Source: Saccoglossus kowalevskii
Lineage: Eukaryota > Hemichordata > Enteropneusta > Harrimaniidae
DNA length: 24,628 nt
Direction: 5' to 3'
NCBI RefSeq assembly: GCF_000003605.2
Contig: NW_003146281.1
Span: 93,233 to 117,860 of the forward strand
The notes beneath the pieces were generated by a model. That model was not told the origin of the DNA, did not search any database, and saw only the letters and a list, made by a program, of their open reading frames with translations. Below, one piece after another: positions 1 through 11,664 of the stretch. Position numbers and translations under genes: made by a program. Position 1 is the stretch's first letter, and the number at the start of each line of letters is the position of its first letter.

Positions 1-72
1 GGTGTCCGTTACGGTGTCGGTTACGGTGTCCGTTACGGTGTCGGTTACGGTGTCCCTTACGGTGTCGGTTAC
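1..72. repeat. 12-bp minisatellite, six units, cut by the window edge
   Basis: Six perfect-length 12-bp units of the form GGTGTCSGTTAC run from the first base. Units alternate between C and G at position 7, so the array has a 24-bp higher-order period, and unit five carries a variant (CCC for CSG). The frame is open only because 12 is a multiple of 3 (a Val-Ser-Val-Thr repeat), so I do not read it as protein. The array probably continues to the left of the window. Confidence 0.95.
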
Positions 73-810
73 GAAGGCTCAACATAACAAGACGCATGTA
101 TACGTGTATAGTAGTGGTGCACGTGGTCACGATGCGACTCGGTCACATGAAAGCCATCCTAGAATATTAATAAATCGCAAAACTCAATCAACCAAATCAG
201 ATTCAAATTCAGATATTAAGCCACAAAGCAATTAGCGCAAATCTCAGTACCACGAAATGGTTTAGCTGATTTTAGTTTCCATGGTAACTGACCCTGGGGT
301 TTGCCTTTGTTGGTTGAATGGAAATGACTAATAAAATAAATAGAGCACAGCGTGCTATCTAGTCAGTGCTAATGATTTAATGCACAGGGCAGTCTGACTA
401 GCTGTTATTAGATTATACAGTGTCATTACCACCATATTGAATTACGCATTGTCAGAGGTAATTCGAAGCCATAAGTGTAATATCAAATAACTATAATATT
501 TGTTATAGCCGCTGTGTATAGGTATCATGGATAGTTTTGAACCGACACGAAATTAACCGAATCATCAATTATAAACTTGCTGTTTTGTTTGATGCGAATA
601 CCGCTCAGTATATATATTGTCATTTCTCATATAAGCCCTAGTAAATTTCTCGGAAAACAGTTTAATAATGATTGAACAATTTACAAGTAGTATGTGCATC
701 GCATCATTTCTCATATGCATTATAATGGATGGCCGTCAGTTCATCTCAAAGATAATAAAAAACACGTACGTGTCATAACCAAATCAGCGTAATTCAAACC
801 CCGGGAACTA
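73..810. other. Intergenic, no gene seen
   Basis: AT-rich DNA with stops in all frames beyond the minisatellite-driven frame that ends near 235. I see no splice-bounded exon, no RNA gene and no clear transposon end. Confidence 0.6.
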
Positions 811-1170
811 AGGTCTAGCACATAATTTTGAAATATGCAGCTTATTTCAGGGAATGTTTTATAGACAAACAGCCTTTTTGTCCAAATGCTGATCACGTGG
901 TCATTTATATTTGTCTTCAAGTAAATGTACTCTACCCTCTAAATATTATTTTCTTAGGGAACCCTTCCCAGTCACACCCTCGTTAGGTCTAGCACATAAT
1001 TTTGAAATATGCAGCTTATTTCAGGGAATGTTTTATAGACAAACAGCATAAGGGACATTTTAGTACCAAATCCTGATCACGTAGTCATTTGTATTTGTCT
1101 TCATGTAAATGTACTCCACCCTCTAAATATTGCTTTTTGGGGGGGACCCTTCCCAGTCACACCCTCGTTA
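811..1170. repeat. Tandem duplication, two units of about 174-186 bp
   Basis: The stretch starting AGGTCTAGCACATAATTTTG at 811 recurs at 985 and runs to 1170. The first 60 or so bases of the units are identical, the middles diverge by substitutions and small indels, and both units end in the same CCCAGTCACACCCTCGTTA. Each unit also holds a CTGATCACGT-type near-palindrome. This is a local segmental duplication. Strong identity at the ends with a divergent centre suggests either a recent copy or partial gene conversion. Confidence 0.93.
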
Positions 1171-1410
1171 TAAACAGCATATACCATAATTGACTAAATC
1201 ACCAATTATCTACGCTGTAACTTGAGTTGCTATACCAGTGTACTATCATTGGAGTATAAATCACTAGGTCACGTAGAATGAATCGGTCCGATTTGTTTAC
1301 TACGTTAGAGAAATTGCTTGCACAGCCAGGCTCTTGCGGTTGTTATTTCCATAGATATATGGGCGTATCCAATAATGATAAACAAAGCAGACATGAATGA
1401 CTCCGTCATA

Positions 1411-1621
1411 TAATATAAAATACTTTATTTTCGCTTGGAATTAATTGTTGCTATTTTCACTGAGGGAATGATTCAGTGAAAGTAAAATCCAGCGAATATA
1501 CCCTTTTTCCCATATTTTACATTTAACTTGTCAAAAATCAGTAAAAATAAATTTCAAACAAAACACCCAAAAATCATCAAAAATTAATTCCAGCTAAAAT
1601 AAAATATTTTAAATTACAGTA
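1411..1621 (-). mobile_element. Palindromic MITE, copy 1 (about 211 bp)
   Basis: Long imperfect terminal inverted repeats. The left end reads TACTTTATTTTCGCTTGGAA after a degenerate first ten bases, and the right end finishes AAATTACAGTA, the complement of TACTGTAATTT. The whole copy aligns, as the reverse complement, with the element at 21479-21688, including the inner segment that reads TTTTTGACAAGTTAAATG on the minus strand. TA at the outer edges fits a TA target site of Tc1/mariner type, which is inference. It has no coding capacity, so it would depend on a transposase made elsewhere. Confidence 0.85.
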
Positions 1622-2380
1622 TGTCACGTAACATGAAGCTGAGATGACATACTATTTTTGCTCAATACAAAGATTGCACTGATATTAAAATTAACTGATG
1701 GTTTTATTAGTGAAATATCATCGTATATTCTCATTACAATCTTTGCGGCTATTATAATACATGAAATGCCTGTTTTTCTACTGGAGTAAAGGAGTGTTCA
1801 GCAATAAGAAAGACGAGTTGACTATAATATACAAGTATTGTTTTACTTAACGCGATATTGTGTCATGAATTCTGCACAGGGACGCTGACGTCATTCTCGA
1901 TGCGTTGATGCTTGATGCATTTGGTGTTGCATTGTGGGTAATTGGTGGTACAGTCTACGTAAAACAATGTAGCAACAGCGTTAGAATAAATTAATGTACT
2001 GAGAAACCAGTAATTAATTACCTATCTGTAAGCGGTCGATGTTAATTTGATTTGAAAGTGGTCATTTCATTAATTAATAAAAAGGGTGGCTAAATTAAAA
2101 ACATTATTGAGCAGTTTTCTAAAAAAAAATCTTCAATGTCCACCGTCTGATTTCTGTGGCGAAAACCAAACTCCCATTTTCCATTCTAGAGTTATCCATG
2201 CACCACTTGTTACTAAGTGTTCTGTCGTTATATTGCGAGATAAATGTTTCCCGTTGAGGGAGTTGACCATCACTCGGTAATCATCGCGTACCGTGTTTCC
2301 CTCAGCGCTTAAATTTAACAACAACAACGTGACTGCAACTTACAACGGCATAACAGTCTTAAAGCGGAAGTTTTGTCACC
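1622..2380. other. Intergenic, no gene seen
   Basis: AT-rich and without exon-like structure. It contains one perfect CRE octamer (1886) and one GCATTGTGGG motif (1929), listed separately. Short open frames near 2086-2327 occur on both strands and look like chance. Confidence 0.55.
1886..1893. promoter_or_regulatory. CRE octamer TGACGTCA
   Basis: Perfect palindromic cAMP-response element of the type bound by CREB/ATF factors. Two further perfect copies lie at 10513 and 14825. No nearby start site was identified, so function is inferred from the motif alone. Confidence 0.4.
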
Positions 2381-2530
2381 TGCGCACGCGCGGGAATTGA
2401 GTCCCAAGCGACGATAGCAACTCACGCTAAAACGCAAAGGCTCATGGGTAGACGCTTGTTTGTAAACAATGACACGCTATGGCCATCTGACGCATGCGCA
2501 AGTGACGACTCCCCTGCTTTAATATAAATA
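2381..2530 (+). promoter_or_regulatory. Promoter-like stretch: two NRF1-type sites and a TATA box
   Basis: TGCGCACGCGCG at 2381-2392 and CGCATGCGCA at 2491-2500 are close to the NRF1 palindrome, and the DNA between them is GC- and CpG-richer than its surroundings. TATAAATA follows at 2523-2530. A start site about 30 bases beyond the TATA box would fall near 2553. That is inside, not upstream of, the open frame whose ATG is at 2544, so that frame is not a natural product of this promoter. The transcript could be non-coding, or the motifs may be chance. Confidence 0.35.
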
Positions 2531-2544
2531 GGACTAAACAATCA

Positions 2545-5500
2545 TGAAGTATGAAGAAATAATAACGAATACAAAGTCCTTGATTTTACACGATTATTTT
2601 TCGTTTGTTCATCTCACTCTCTTATATTTCCTTCTTTTTCCTGCTATTAATCACGTGACTAACACCACTGGCACAATCTACACCCTGCTTCTCTCCAGCG
2701 AACATATCTTACGCGAACCCTGTAACTATAATTCTAGTACTTTCCTGTCTACTTTGCTGAAGGGGATGGAAAGCGGAAACGCATGCCGGATTCACGCGTC
2801 AGTGGATTGCGAACCACGATGTACAACCAATATACCGTTAATACACTGCTTTCACGCCAATGCGCGTGTAATTATCCAGTGTTTAACCATAGATAATGCA
2901 CCCCACTTACGCTTTACAATACAGTAATGGACATGTCCATGCTCAGCCAGCCTCACATTCGGATCACTCCTGCACAATATATTGATTACAGGGGCATTTC
3001 ATTTTTAAAATCAGTCGAGTACTGACATGTCGTACATATGTATATCGGCCTCCCATGTGAACTTCGTAGAGAAGGGGTAATTGTATCCATAATATTAGAA
3101 AAACGAGTGAATATGTGGTTATTACGAGGAGTCCCACAAAGTATAATTGCAGTACAAAAGAATTATCGACCGGTCGATGTCGACTGTGTGCTTTCCAGAA
3201 GCAGCTAAAGGAAGGTGGGGACTCGGGATAGCAATGTTAGTGTGTGGGGGGAATCATTGTGTACAAATGAAAGTAAGCCGAGTTTTTCCTTCCCACTTAC
3301 CGACAGTATGTGAATTATAACATAACACTGTGTGGATTAAGAGCAACTGTACGCATCAAAGCATCTGAAGTCAATGTGAGATTGAATGAACGGAAAACAA
3401 CGAAGTCGTTTTTCAGGTTCGTGATAGCTGGGATCTACCAAATCGTTTGTAATTACACGCAACGAGAAACAACACGCCAGGCCGTGGTGACAATGTATTT
3501 ATAACTTATTCTATATATCACCTGAAGTTGGTAACCATGATTTGACACAATATGTATTATTAATAATTTACTAAATTACTAGCTTCAGCAGGAATGTATT
3601 TTTCTCACTTGAACTTGGGGGTAATCAAAGTTGTAGACATATGTGCCTCCAAACTGGGACCTCTTTCGCGCAAAAGTGTCGACAATTTCAGCATTCATTA
3701 CTGAAATATAACTATTACGGGTCAAAATTCGCTTAAATCACAGTTCGGGTCATAAAATGCATTATATGTCTTTTCAGCATGTAGCTCGGAAAAGAAACAA
3801 GTCAGAAAAAACAACTGTGTTATTTAAGTCTCACTTTTTCATCAACTCACTAGTTGTCTAAGCTGGAGTGTTATACGCGACAACTTAGTGTCAAATTGCA
3901 TTACAAAATCATATGTGTAACTGTTGCCGATAGCGGTTTAATACTTACAAATAATACAGTAATAATTTACATGATTACACTGACCTCAGCGGTGCTCACA
4001 TTATAGCACAGTGTGACCCCGTTAATAACAACCATCTATTTTAATTTATGTATTTGCTCATGCTTCTAAATTCCCACTTTTGTGGAAGCCACTTTTTGTT
4101 GTATTTTCTGTAAATTCTCGCGTCATATGAATATAGTTTATGTTTATCGCGATGACGGAGAAGACTTACAGAGTGATTTCTGATTAGTTATCATAATCGA
4201 CGAATGAACATATACACTGTATCAGACGCGCTGCTCTGGTGACAACGTCATAATGTTGACATGAGTTTCGCCAGTGATCAACTTGATAAATATACGTATA
4301 ATATAAACTGCACATGTTTCTTATAACATGGGATTATCTCCTCCATGTGGTCATTTCGTTATGTCCGGAGAAGTGCAGGGGTATGACTAACGAAGCGCAT
4401 TACGTTCAAGTTTACAGTAAAAGAAAAACTACCTAAATTATTGAAAACACATGCTCCAGAAAACAGTTAAACCTGTCGCCTCGTAAAAAACATTGACTTA
4501 TAATAATCAAAATTTATTTATAGAATATAAATTGTTCAGTGTCGGGGCATTGTCTTGGTCTATATATTGTTCCGTGACGAAGCATTGTGTTGTTCTCGGT
4601 TTTTATTCTGTGATTTGAGTCTATGAATGATTCAAGTTCGTAGAAATATCACATGCATTCTTCTTATAAAGTCAAACATACACTAAACAAAATACATCTT
4701 AATTTCTAGCTTATTGGAAAGCAAATATTTGTATATATCCATCTAGTTTAATTCTGATAGTATTTTTTCTGCAACAAATGAAACCATGACAACTGTAAAA
4801 TAATCAAAGCGTAAACCGACTTGTATAACAAGGTTAATGATGACGTACATACGGGTGCTACTTAATATATCTTGCAGAAAACATCATTTCACCTTAATCG
4901 TGGCTCTGTATGATATGTTTACGTTTCAAGCGAAATATTCCTCTCACGATGCACCGTATTGCTGTTAAATCAAATAAGCACACCCCCTATGTACGTCAGT
5001 GTGGGGAACACAATCTCGTTACTCCAGGAAGCGGTTTGGTTCATTGAGATGACTCATTTCCTGTAGGCTACACTTCGGTTCTGTTTACGACCGTAAAATT
5101 CAAATAATTATTTGGGCGTTACTGAGAGGGAAGTTAAGCATTATATCCTGTGACAGTTTTAAAAATCAGTATTTTATTCCATAAAGTTCGCCGTTAAGAA
5201 CACTCCAACCGTTTATCAAATGTATGTATTTATGTACACGGAGAACTAAATATAACCACGATTACAGAATCAATTCAATATTTTAATTGTATGTAACAAT
5301 ATTATGAAACTTGACAATAAGTCAGAGGAGTGTTCTTTGCAGCGTGCTTTCGAATTTCGTGTAAACAAACAACATGTGCTACGTGTGTTGTATGGGGTTC
5401 ACATCTATATCGAACACAGAGCATCATCGAACCAAATTCAAATTTTGAACTACTGAGCATGTTACTGCACATATGCAGTGCATTGTGGGAAATATACAGT

Positions 5501-5702
5501 ATTCTCTTTGTATATTTCGGTATACAATTATCATAATGGGAACTGACTAAATTATAAGTCATCATGTGTAAACAATATAAGGATTCGTATTAATATATGA
5601 CTTTTTCTTTCTATATTAATTTTGAGATATGAAGAATTAATCTCACTTTAGAAACCAGTTTAAAAAATGATGCATATTTTGACCATTTGGAGTAGAGTCA
5701 GG
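2545..5702. other. Intergenic, no gene seen
   Basis: A 127-codon open frame begins at 2544 and smaller ones occur near 3310 and 5302-5565 on both strands. None has a recognisable domain, splice borders or codon bias. The stretch holds a 14-bp palindrome at 3165, a decayed direct repeat of about 35 bp near 4525-4600 (two TTGTTC...GCATTGT...TTG.TCT copies) and a GCATTGTGGG motif at 5480. Confidence 0.55.
3165..3178. repeat. 14-bp perfect palindrome ATCGACCGGTCGAT
   Basis: A perfect palindrome with three CpGs, unusual in AT-rich DNA. It could be a dimeric protein binding site. No associated gene is seen. Confidence 0.6.
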
Positions 5703-5820
5703 TACTGTAAAATAAATGCTTTATTTTCGCTTGGAATTAATTTTCACTATTTTCGCTTAAGGAATGATTCAGTGAAAATAGAATTCAGCGAATTTACCGT
5801 TGTTCCTATATTTTTACGTT
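5703..5820 (-). mobile_element. Palindromic MITE, copy 2 (truncated)
   Basis: Starts with a well-kept end, TACTGTAAAATAAATGC, followed by TTTATTTTCGCTTGGAATTA, matching the first half of copy 1 in the same orientation. Similarity fades after about 5820, so the inner half and second terminal repeat are missing. Copy 2 keeps the TACTGTA terminus that copy 1 has lost at this end. Confidence 0.8.
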
Positions 5821-6530
5821 ATTATATTAGATGATGTAAACGTTAAAATGTACCTATTAATAGACTTCGAGAGACACCGGTGGCAGGAAGCAATTCTCAT
5901 CGTGCGCGATGTGTGCGCTAGTTTGTATTTGTTCTTGTTTTTCATTAAAATTGAAATAATAAAAGTCTATTTACTCGGAGTCCGTATTTAATCTCAGAAA
6001 TGAAATTGGCTCCTCAAATCGGAAAGATTGACATGCTTAGTAGTTAACAGTTAAATAAACAAGTTAACAGTGCGACCACTTGCTCATGAAATCAAACAAG
6101 CCAGCGGTTGAAATGTAACAATGTGGTTCCTTAACAAGTGGGGACTTGTATCTCGGTATATTCCAAATAAATACAGTAAAAAGAATAATCAAAGCAAATC
6201 AACATATATAAGATATTTTATTTTATTTACTGACACATACTAATGTACAAAACTTGACGTCCATTATTTCACATGGTGCTGAATAATTTCTAAAATGTAT
6301 AATCGTGCTTTCCCCCATATTGGAAAATTTATTCAAAACGTCAACTTGTAGTTGAATCCTTCTACGAAACAAACTTCGCTGATTAAGTTACACACACCGG
6401 ATAAACCCCCCAGTCGAGCACTCGTTCAAAAACTCCAATTTCGCCGAATCGAGATAATCAAAGTTTCTTTTGTGCGAATAACTGCTCGCTTAGGGAGCCC
6501 TGCCCACCTGTTGAGTGTTCCGCGTCACTA
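5821..6530. other. Upstream flank of the peptide gene
   Basis: AT-rich, no exon seen. Chance open frames run near 5800-5991 and 6352-6549. The last 200 bases before the TATA box are CpG-richer and may hold proximal promoter elements, but I recognise no specific site. Confidence 0.5.
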
Positions 6531-6532
6531 CC

Positions 6533-6622
6533 TATATAAGGCGTGGTAGTACATGATATCGACACAGTCATTCATTTCTCACTTTACTACGGTGTGCTGT
6601 TACAAGAATCAACCGTGAAATC
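6533..6622 (+). promoter_or_regulatory. TATA promoter and 5' leader of the secreted peptide gene
   Basis: TATATAAGG at 6533-6541 is a strong TATA box. An initiator-like TCATTC lies at 6568-6573, about 35 bases downstream, and the first ATG after it is at 6623, giving a leader of roughly 50-55 bases. No other ATG falls between the initiator and 6623. A sharp TATA promoter with a short leader suits a tissue-specific or inducible secreted peptide. Confidence 0.65.
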
Positions 6623-6724
6623 ATGTCACCTACAATGCTGCAGTTTACAGTTGTCATGATGGTCGCTATTATCGTCATTAATGCGTATGACGTGACATCA
6701 TATAGTCTTAACGAAGAATCTTTT
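6623..6724 (+). CDS. Secreted cysteine-rich peptide, exon 1 (signal peptide)
   Basis: Encodes the 34-residue N-terminus MSPTMLQFTVVMMVAIIVIN followed by AYDVTSYSLNEESF. Residues 6-20 form a classic hydrophobic signal core, with cleavage likely after Ala21 or near Ser26. The exon ends at a consensus donor, TTTT|GTAAGT, in phase 0. The ATG is the first one after a TATA box and initiator. The 13 or so residues between the likely cleavage site and the first cysteine contain no Lys-Arg pair, so the mature peptide is probably released by signal peptidase alone. It joins in frame to the exon at 11463 across a 4,738-bp intron. The signal peptide, donor and promoter agree with each other, so I am fairly sure of this exon. 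The family is uncertain. Confidence 0.78.
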
Positions 6725-9700
6725 GTAAGTGACTGTTTTAATTTGTTTTAAAAATAACTTGCATTTTTGTGGTAGTTTATCGGATATTATCGCCAACAAC
6801 AGCTGAATGGTGCTGATAATGAGCGTAACATATAATTGCATTTGAATATTATTATAAGTAAGATGATAACAATTAGATGAAATGCGGTATTTATTAATAC
6901 AAAATATTTATTTATTTTTCATACTCATTGTGAGGGTATATTTTACGATGACAATCCCGTATTTATCAAATCTGTAAATTGGTCACATATTTAGTACACA
7001 TATAGTTTAAAAATAGAAGTAACACGTTTATAAAACTTCAAAAAGTTGAATTATAATATTGAAGTATGTAGACAACATGGCATACTATATATGATATGAC
7101 GTCGTGTCCTGTTAACAGCGACGATCAATCAAGATACATGTAATGTTTTATTATATTTAACGCATAAAATTCCTAACACCCAAAAGTTCAAAGTCACGTT
7201 AGATATACAGTTTTATTATCGATTTGTATGTTCAGACGACTTAAACAACACAAGCCCGTATACTCAATTACCCTGTAGTGGGTAAAACACGACTGTGAAA
7301 GCTGTAAAAGCGAAGTTTCTTTGTTTACGGAAGGTGGTTTCAGACAATCTATACCGGACTCAAAATCCGCTACGAACTTGGGTTTAAAAATAACATCGAA
7401 ATGCATATGTGATGCACTGTGACGCATTTTTCTTATCCCTGATTTTCCATGTGTCTTAAAAGTGACCCAGAATTCACTGTAAATTCGGACGGTAAAGTGA
7501 TGCAAAAACATATCGCGTGTAGTGATACAATTTTCATCTTGATTTCTGGCTTTAGACTTAGATACTATACACAATTGAGGCTTTTGTTGTTAGATTAAAA
7601 ATAATAATTTGAAATATCTGCAGTATGGAAAATACACACTGCGCATTACTTCAATTTCTTGCTTAAAAATATCGTGCATGGAAGGAAATCCCATAGTACA
7701 ATTACGGCGGCAACTTGAAGTAAATACGCTAGAAAGTGTTGTCAAATTTATTTTGTGATATTGTGTTTTTTTTACATTAAATATTGAATTAAAGATGCTA
7801 ACCCGTGAGTATGGGTTGAATTTCAGTGTAAATATCGAATTTGTTTGATTAATTGGGTATTTCATAGTGTATTATAACATCAATCAAAACTGTAAGTTAC
7901 ATTGTGCAATTTTTAATAACTGAAAAAATATGACAATCAATCGTCTTCAGACAATTTGTATTATTGTGCTTCGCGGAAAGAATATCCGTTATATTGAAAG
8001 AAAATATAGTGTTTTCACAATTGACGTCTCATACTTATTTAAATAATAATATATTATTGTCTTTTATATTATATCAATTAATCACACATTATAAAGATTG
8101 GTAGATTGTTTTACTTGTTGGAAGCTGGTCTGAATCGCCGGAGTATCAGAACGACGTAATGCGAGTCCCTGAATACTATTAGCATACGAGATTCCTGAGA
8201 CGTGAGTCCCAGGGACAAGGTTCTAACGTAATGTTTTTTTTTATTTCGTTTATATTTGTACAGGATAAAACCCTCGTACGAGAAATATTCCGGAATATCA
8301 GAAATAAAACGCCTCGACATTTTATCGTGATGAGCGTCTGGTTTTATTTGCTATTTTGGACTCAGCATCCCGAACCATCTAAGTGATGTATATTTCGGGG
8401 GAATTCTTATATTTTGAAGTCATTTAGTGAGTTGATTCCTGATAACAATTGTGCACGAAATTTGTAATGGGAAAGAGCCATGCTCCTATTTTCAAATGAA
8501 ATATGCTAGTCCTATGACGTTTTGACGTAATGCGTTAATTCACGACATATATTAATGAATACTGAATTTAAAATTCCCAAATTGTCTTCTATAACCAATT
8601 ATTCTTTTCATTATTTATGTGCAGCCTTGCATGTTATGCAGAGCGTTCAAAAAAATAACATGTTTGCACGTTTCACGGTAATTTGATATTTGTTAATGAT
8701 AGAGCTCTAAAGTGTTGACAATGTGAGAACGTTGACCCAAAATATGAGACAAATAAAAAAAATTAAAAAAAAACAACAACATTTTTTAAGGCAGCCTATC
8801 TTCGGCCAACTTTTAAACTAGATGCGATGCTTCCGTAGAATGGAATCAAACTCAGTAACTCATACACGGGCACCTGACGCACACCATAGCCGATTGTACG
8901 TGGTTGTTGTATCGAAACACGTCCTCGTCACTAGGTGTGTCATCAAACTTACGTTTTATATGACTCAATTCACACTACACTGGTCCAATAAACGTCAATT
9001 AATGACTGCTTTCACTGCTACTATATACGTCACGCAACATGAAATTTGACGGCTACTAACTGACGAACCCAGAGGGAGGTCGGCGGACTGCATCTAGGAG
9101 TCCCGTAGAGAGCAGTGTAAGTTCTTTTATCCAATAGACGGAAATCGTCGGTACCTCAGGGATGTATATATGCAACAGTATATATCGGCAACTTTTAGCT
9201 AGGTGAAAAAAAATGAGCTCCATAAAAAAAAGTCATTAATTGGAGTATTTCACAAATAAAACTGTGTTGTCATAGAGATCGTGGTTCCGATTCGTCTTGG
9301 TTAACATGTTATGAAAACATAGTTAATAATTTATTAAAATATTTGTTCATTTGAATTGAAATATTTTGCAGTTAGTTAATAATACGTAGTATGACATTTA
9401 AAACTCGCCATGTACCTCGGGATATATAGCGCAAATACCAATTATCTCTGACATTACCGTGATTTACTCACTCAAATTAAATTGTGACTAACAGTGACCC
9501 AATCGCTCAGTTTTCTTCAACTCGGATAATACGTGATGCTGCAAAACATTTCAATAAATTTTATAGCCAGTGGCTTTTGAACCAGTTTTTCACAAGATGA
9601 GTAGATGTTATACTCCAGAGATATCTTACAAAAACATGTACAGAGACCAAAATGTTATAAATTATATGTTAATGTTATATGAAAAAAAACACTTTTTTTT

Positions 9701-10512
9701 TCTTTCAAGCATATTGTATACTTTCATAGGTAACTTGGATGCCTACAACATAACATCAACATACTCGGTACGAAACTGATATGCTAAAATAACTGCCGGC
9801 CAGAATTGATTCAACATCGATCAGCTCTCTAGAGCACAACATAGCTAAACAGCAATTGAAACCGGAATTCTTTATTCAAATTTGTCATCGTTTCAGTAGA
9901 ATTTCCAACTCGTGTTATTAACATAGGTGTTAAAAAATCCGTACTCAAATTGGGTACATGGTTATCTGCTGACAGGTAATTTGAATTTATATTATGTGCT
10001 CACTTATTATGGTGTTTTCCGTTGCGTTATGGTGAAAATAAATAAATAAATAAACCTCAAACTGTCACGTGATCAATATGACAATATTGTCACCGTAACA
10101 GTTATCATATACGGGCTATTGTTCATGAAATCTGACATTAGTCTTGGTGACCTAGCGACCACGGACGAATAACAATAGCTGCGCTGCGCTCCTCGCAAAT
10201 ATGAACGCTTAAAATCTTAGATTTGACCATTCCACGATGTGTTAGTGGTTTTCTTTTCCCTAATTATCGCAAAAATGTGTACCCCATGATATCAGTCGTT
10301 GGTGATGCCAAGTACAAGTCTATTGTGAAATCGTCACGCTGCCGCCATTTTGAATACGACCATATAGTCATAATCTAGACCTCTCCATGTCTGGCGATGT
10401 ACAATATATCTTTGCGTTCAGTTAATTATACGTCCTGATAGCCAGATAATAATGATATAAAATATATTTTATGCTGTCTGCCAATATAGTTTAAAACTGT
10501 TAATAATCACGA

Positions 10513-10520
10513 TGACGTCA
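10513..10520. promoter_or_regulatory. CRE octamer TGACGTCA (intronic)
   Basis: Perfect CREB/ATF palindrome within intron 1 of the peptide gene, about 0.95 kb before exon 2. Intronic enhancers are common in peptide genes. The role here is inference. Confidence 0.35.
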
Positions 10521-11018
10521 CATATTTTAATTACGTTATTTCTGTATTGTTACATACTATGTCTTCCCATTTCCGGAATTCAGACACGTGTTCACTACAA
10601 GTAAATTTGAAAAGCGTGTTTTGCTGATTAAATTCGTTCTACTTTCCGTAATTCCAAAAAAACACGTCAATCTTATTTTACACATACTGACAGGTTGTTC
10701 CATTCGTTTTTACTAGGATAAAATGCGAGCTTCCTGAATTTAACATATTCTTGTATTACTCCAAACCCCAGGGACCGTGTCTTTCTCAATTTAACATATA
10801 CCTGCCTTTTATTTCGGCCCCGACGGATCGTGTCTGAATGGTGTGACTAAGCATATAATAAACCAAGTGCATCTATCACTGACGCATCGTTTTTGTTAAA
10901 AAAAAAAACGTGCCGCGTTATTTTTAAGCAGATTACATATACGAAGTTCATACATGGCTTCCATCGGGGAAAGAAGATGTCGAATTGATGCAACAATGTT
11001 TCAAAATAAAAAAAAAAT

Positions 11019-11042
11019 GAAATTCATTTTGAAATGAATTTC
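11019..11042. repeat. Perfect inverted repeat, 11-bp stem, 2-nt centre
   Basis: GAAATTCATTT (11019-11029) and AAATGAATTTC (11032-11042) are exact reverse complements around TG, with A-rich and T-rich flanks that extend the pairing weakly. It could be a small foldback, or a paired homeodomain or ATTA-type site. It lies 420 bases before exon 2. Confidence 0.7.
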
Positions 11043-11462
11043 TTTTAGTTTTTAATATGTTTCCCATGCGTACATTCACTCAGAAACCGATGCTGATTGT
11101 GTTGTGTTCAATCTCTTCACCAAACTATAGAATGCAATCTCGAAGCTTTATTTTATTTTATTATTCTTGTAAGCTACGGTGGTTCGAGATTAAGATTACT
11201 AGTAAAGAATTGTTAGATTATTGTTTGATTTTATTTTATTTCATAAACTACTTTCAAATCCATTTAACTCTTTTGAGCACCAAAGTTAACTTTTGTTACT
11301 TTTCATGAGATAAAACCAACAGTGTTTATTAACAAAAAATATAAAATTACATAAAACGGGTTGAAAAAGACACCAAATTGTCACAATGAAACGTATAACG
11401 TTAATTGTATCGATGATGACATTTATTCGTAATAACTTTTGTCTCGTCTTCATCTATTTCAG

Positions 11463-11604
11463 TGTATCACAAATGAGCCATGCTTGGGTCGTATTGCCGG
11501 TATCAGTGCCAGGCCCGTACAGCGGTGTACATGCCCACCATGGGCCGACAAATGCATGTTTGACTACCAACAACGAAAGTTTCTGTGCATGGACCCATCG
11601 TCAG
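11463..11604 (+). CDS. Secreted cysteine-rich peptide, exon 2 (six-cysteine domain)
   Basis: After TTTCAG the frame opens directly at the first cysteine (CITNEPCLGRIAGISARPVQ, then RCTCPPWADKCMFDYQQRKF, then LCMDPSS). The spacing is C-x5-C-x14-C-x-C-x6-C-x10-C, six cysteines for three disulfides. The phase-0 intron sits exactly between the precursor's leader and the disulfide domain. The C-x5-C start, central Ile-Gly, C-x-C-P and final Phe-Leu-x-C region recall CART neuropeptides, whose loops from memory are 5, 11, 1, 5 and 6. The loops here are longer, so this is a hypothesis. A host-defence or other disulfide-rich secreted peptide is equally possible. The exon ends at CAG|GTATGT in phase 1. 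Read without splicing, the frame would stop at 11610-11612 (Gly-Met-stop), giving an 83-residue precursor. Confidence 0.75.
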
Positions 11605-11664
11605 GTATGTAGGCATGTAAGTGTCACTACGTTTTCATACATTTCGAGTTGTTTTCAATAACAG

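Larger units (their letters stand above)
6725..11462 (+). other. Intron 1 of the peptide gene (4,738 bp)
   Basis: Runs from GTAAGT to a pyrimidine-rich acceptor (TCTTCATCTATTTCAG). It contains no convincing coding exon on either strand. Frames near 7194-7574, 7590-7865, 8111-8320, 8822-9049, 9570-9779 and 11057-11308 lack domains and consistent splice borders. It holds an AAAT microsatellite near 10036, a CRE octamer at 10513, several A/T runs, and an 11-bp-stem hairpin at 11019. Confidence 0.65.

Noticed and set aside
2-235. Val-Ser-Val-Thr repeat frame at the left edge
   Set aside because: It is produced by the 12-bp minisatellite and then passes into ordinary non-coding sequence.
2544-2927. 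127-codon open frame with a hydrophobic start, just after a TATA box
   Set aside because: The ATG is only 14 bases after the TATA box, so it would lie upstream of the expected start site. No domain, splice borders or codon bias are visible.
8111-8320. 69-codon minus-strand frame in intron 1
   Set aside because: Basic, AT-driven composition with no domain. It could be a transposon scrap but nothing supports it.
11386-11661. 91-codon open frame overlapping the peptide exon
   Set aside because: It reads exon 2 in the wrong frame and runs through the splice acceptor. The six-cysteine frame is the one that joins exon 1.
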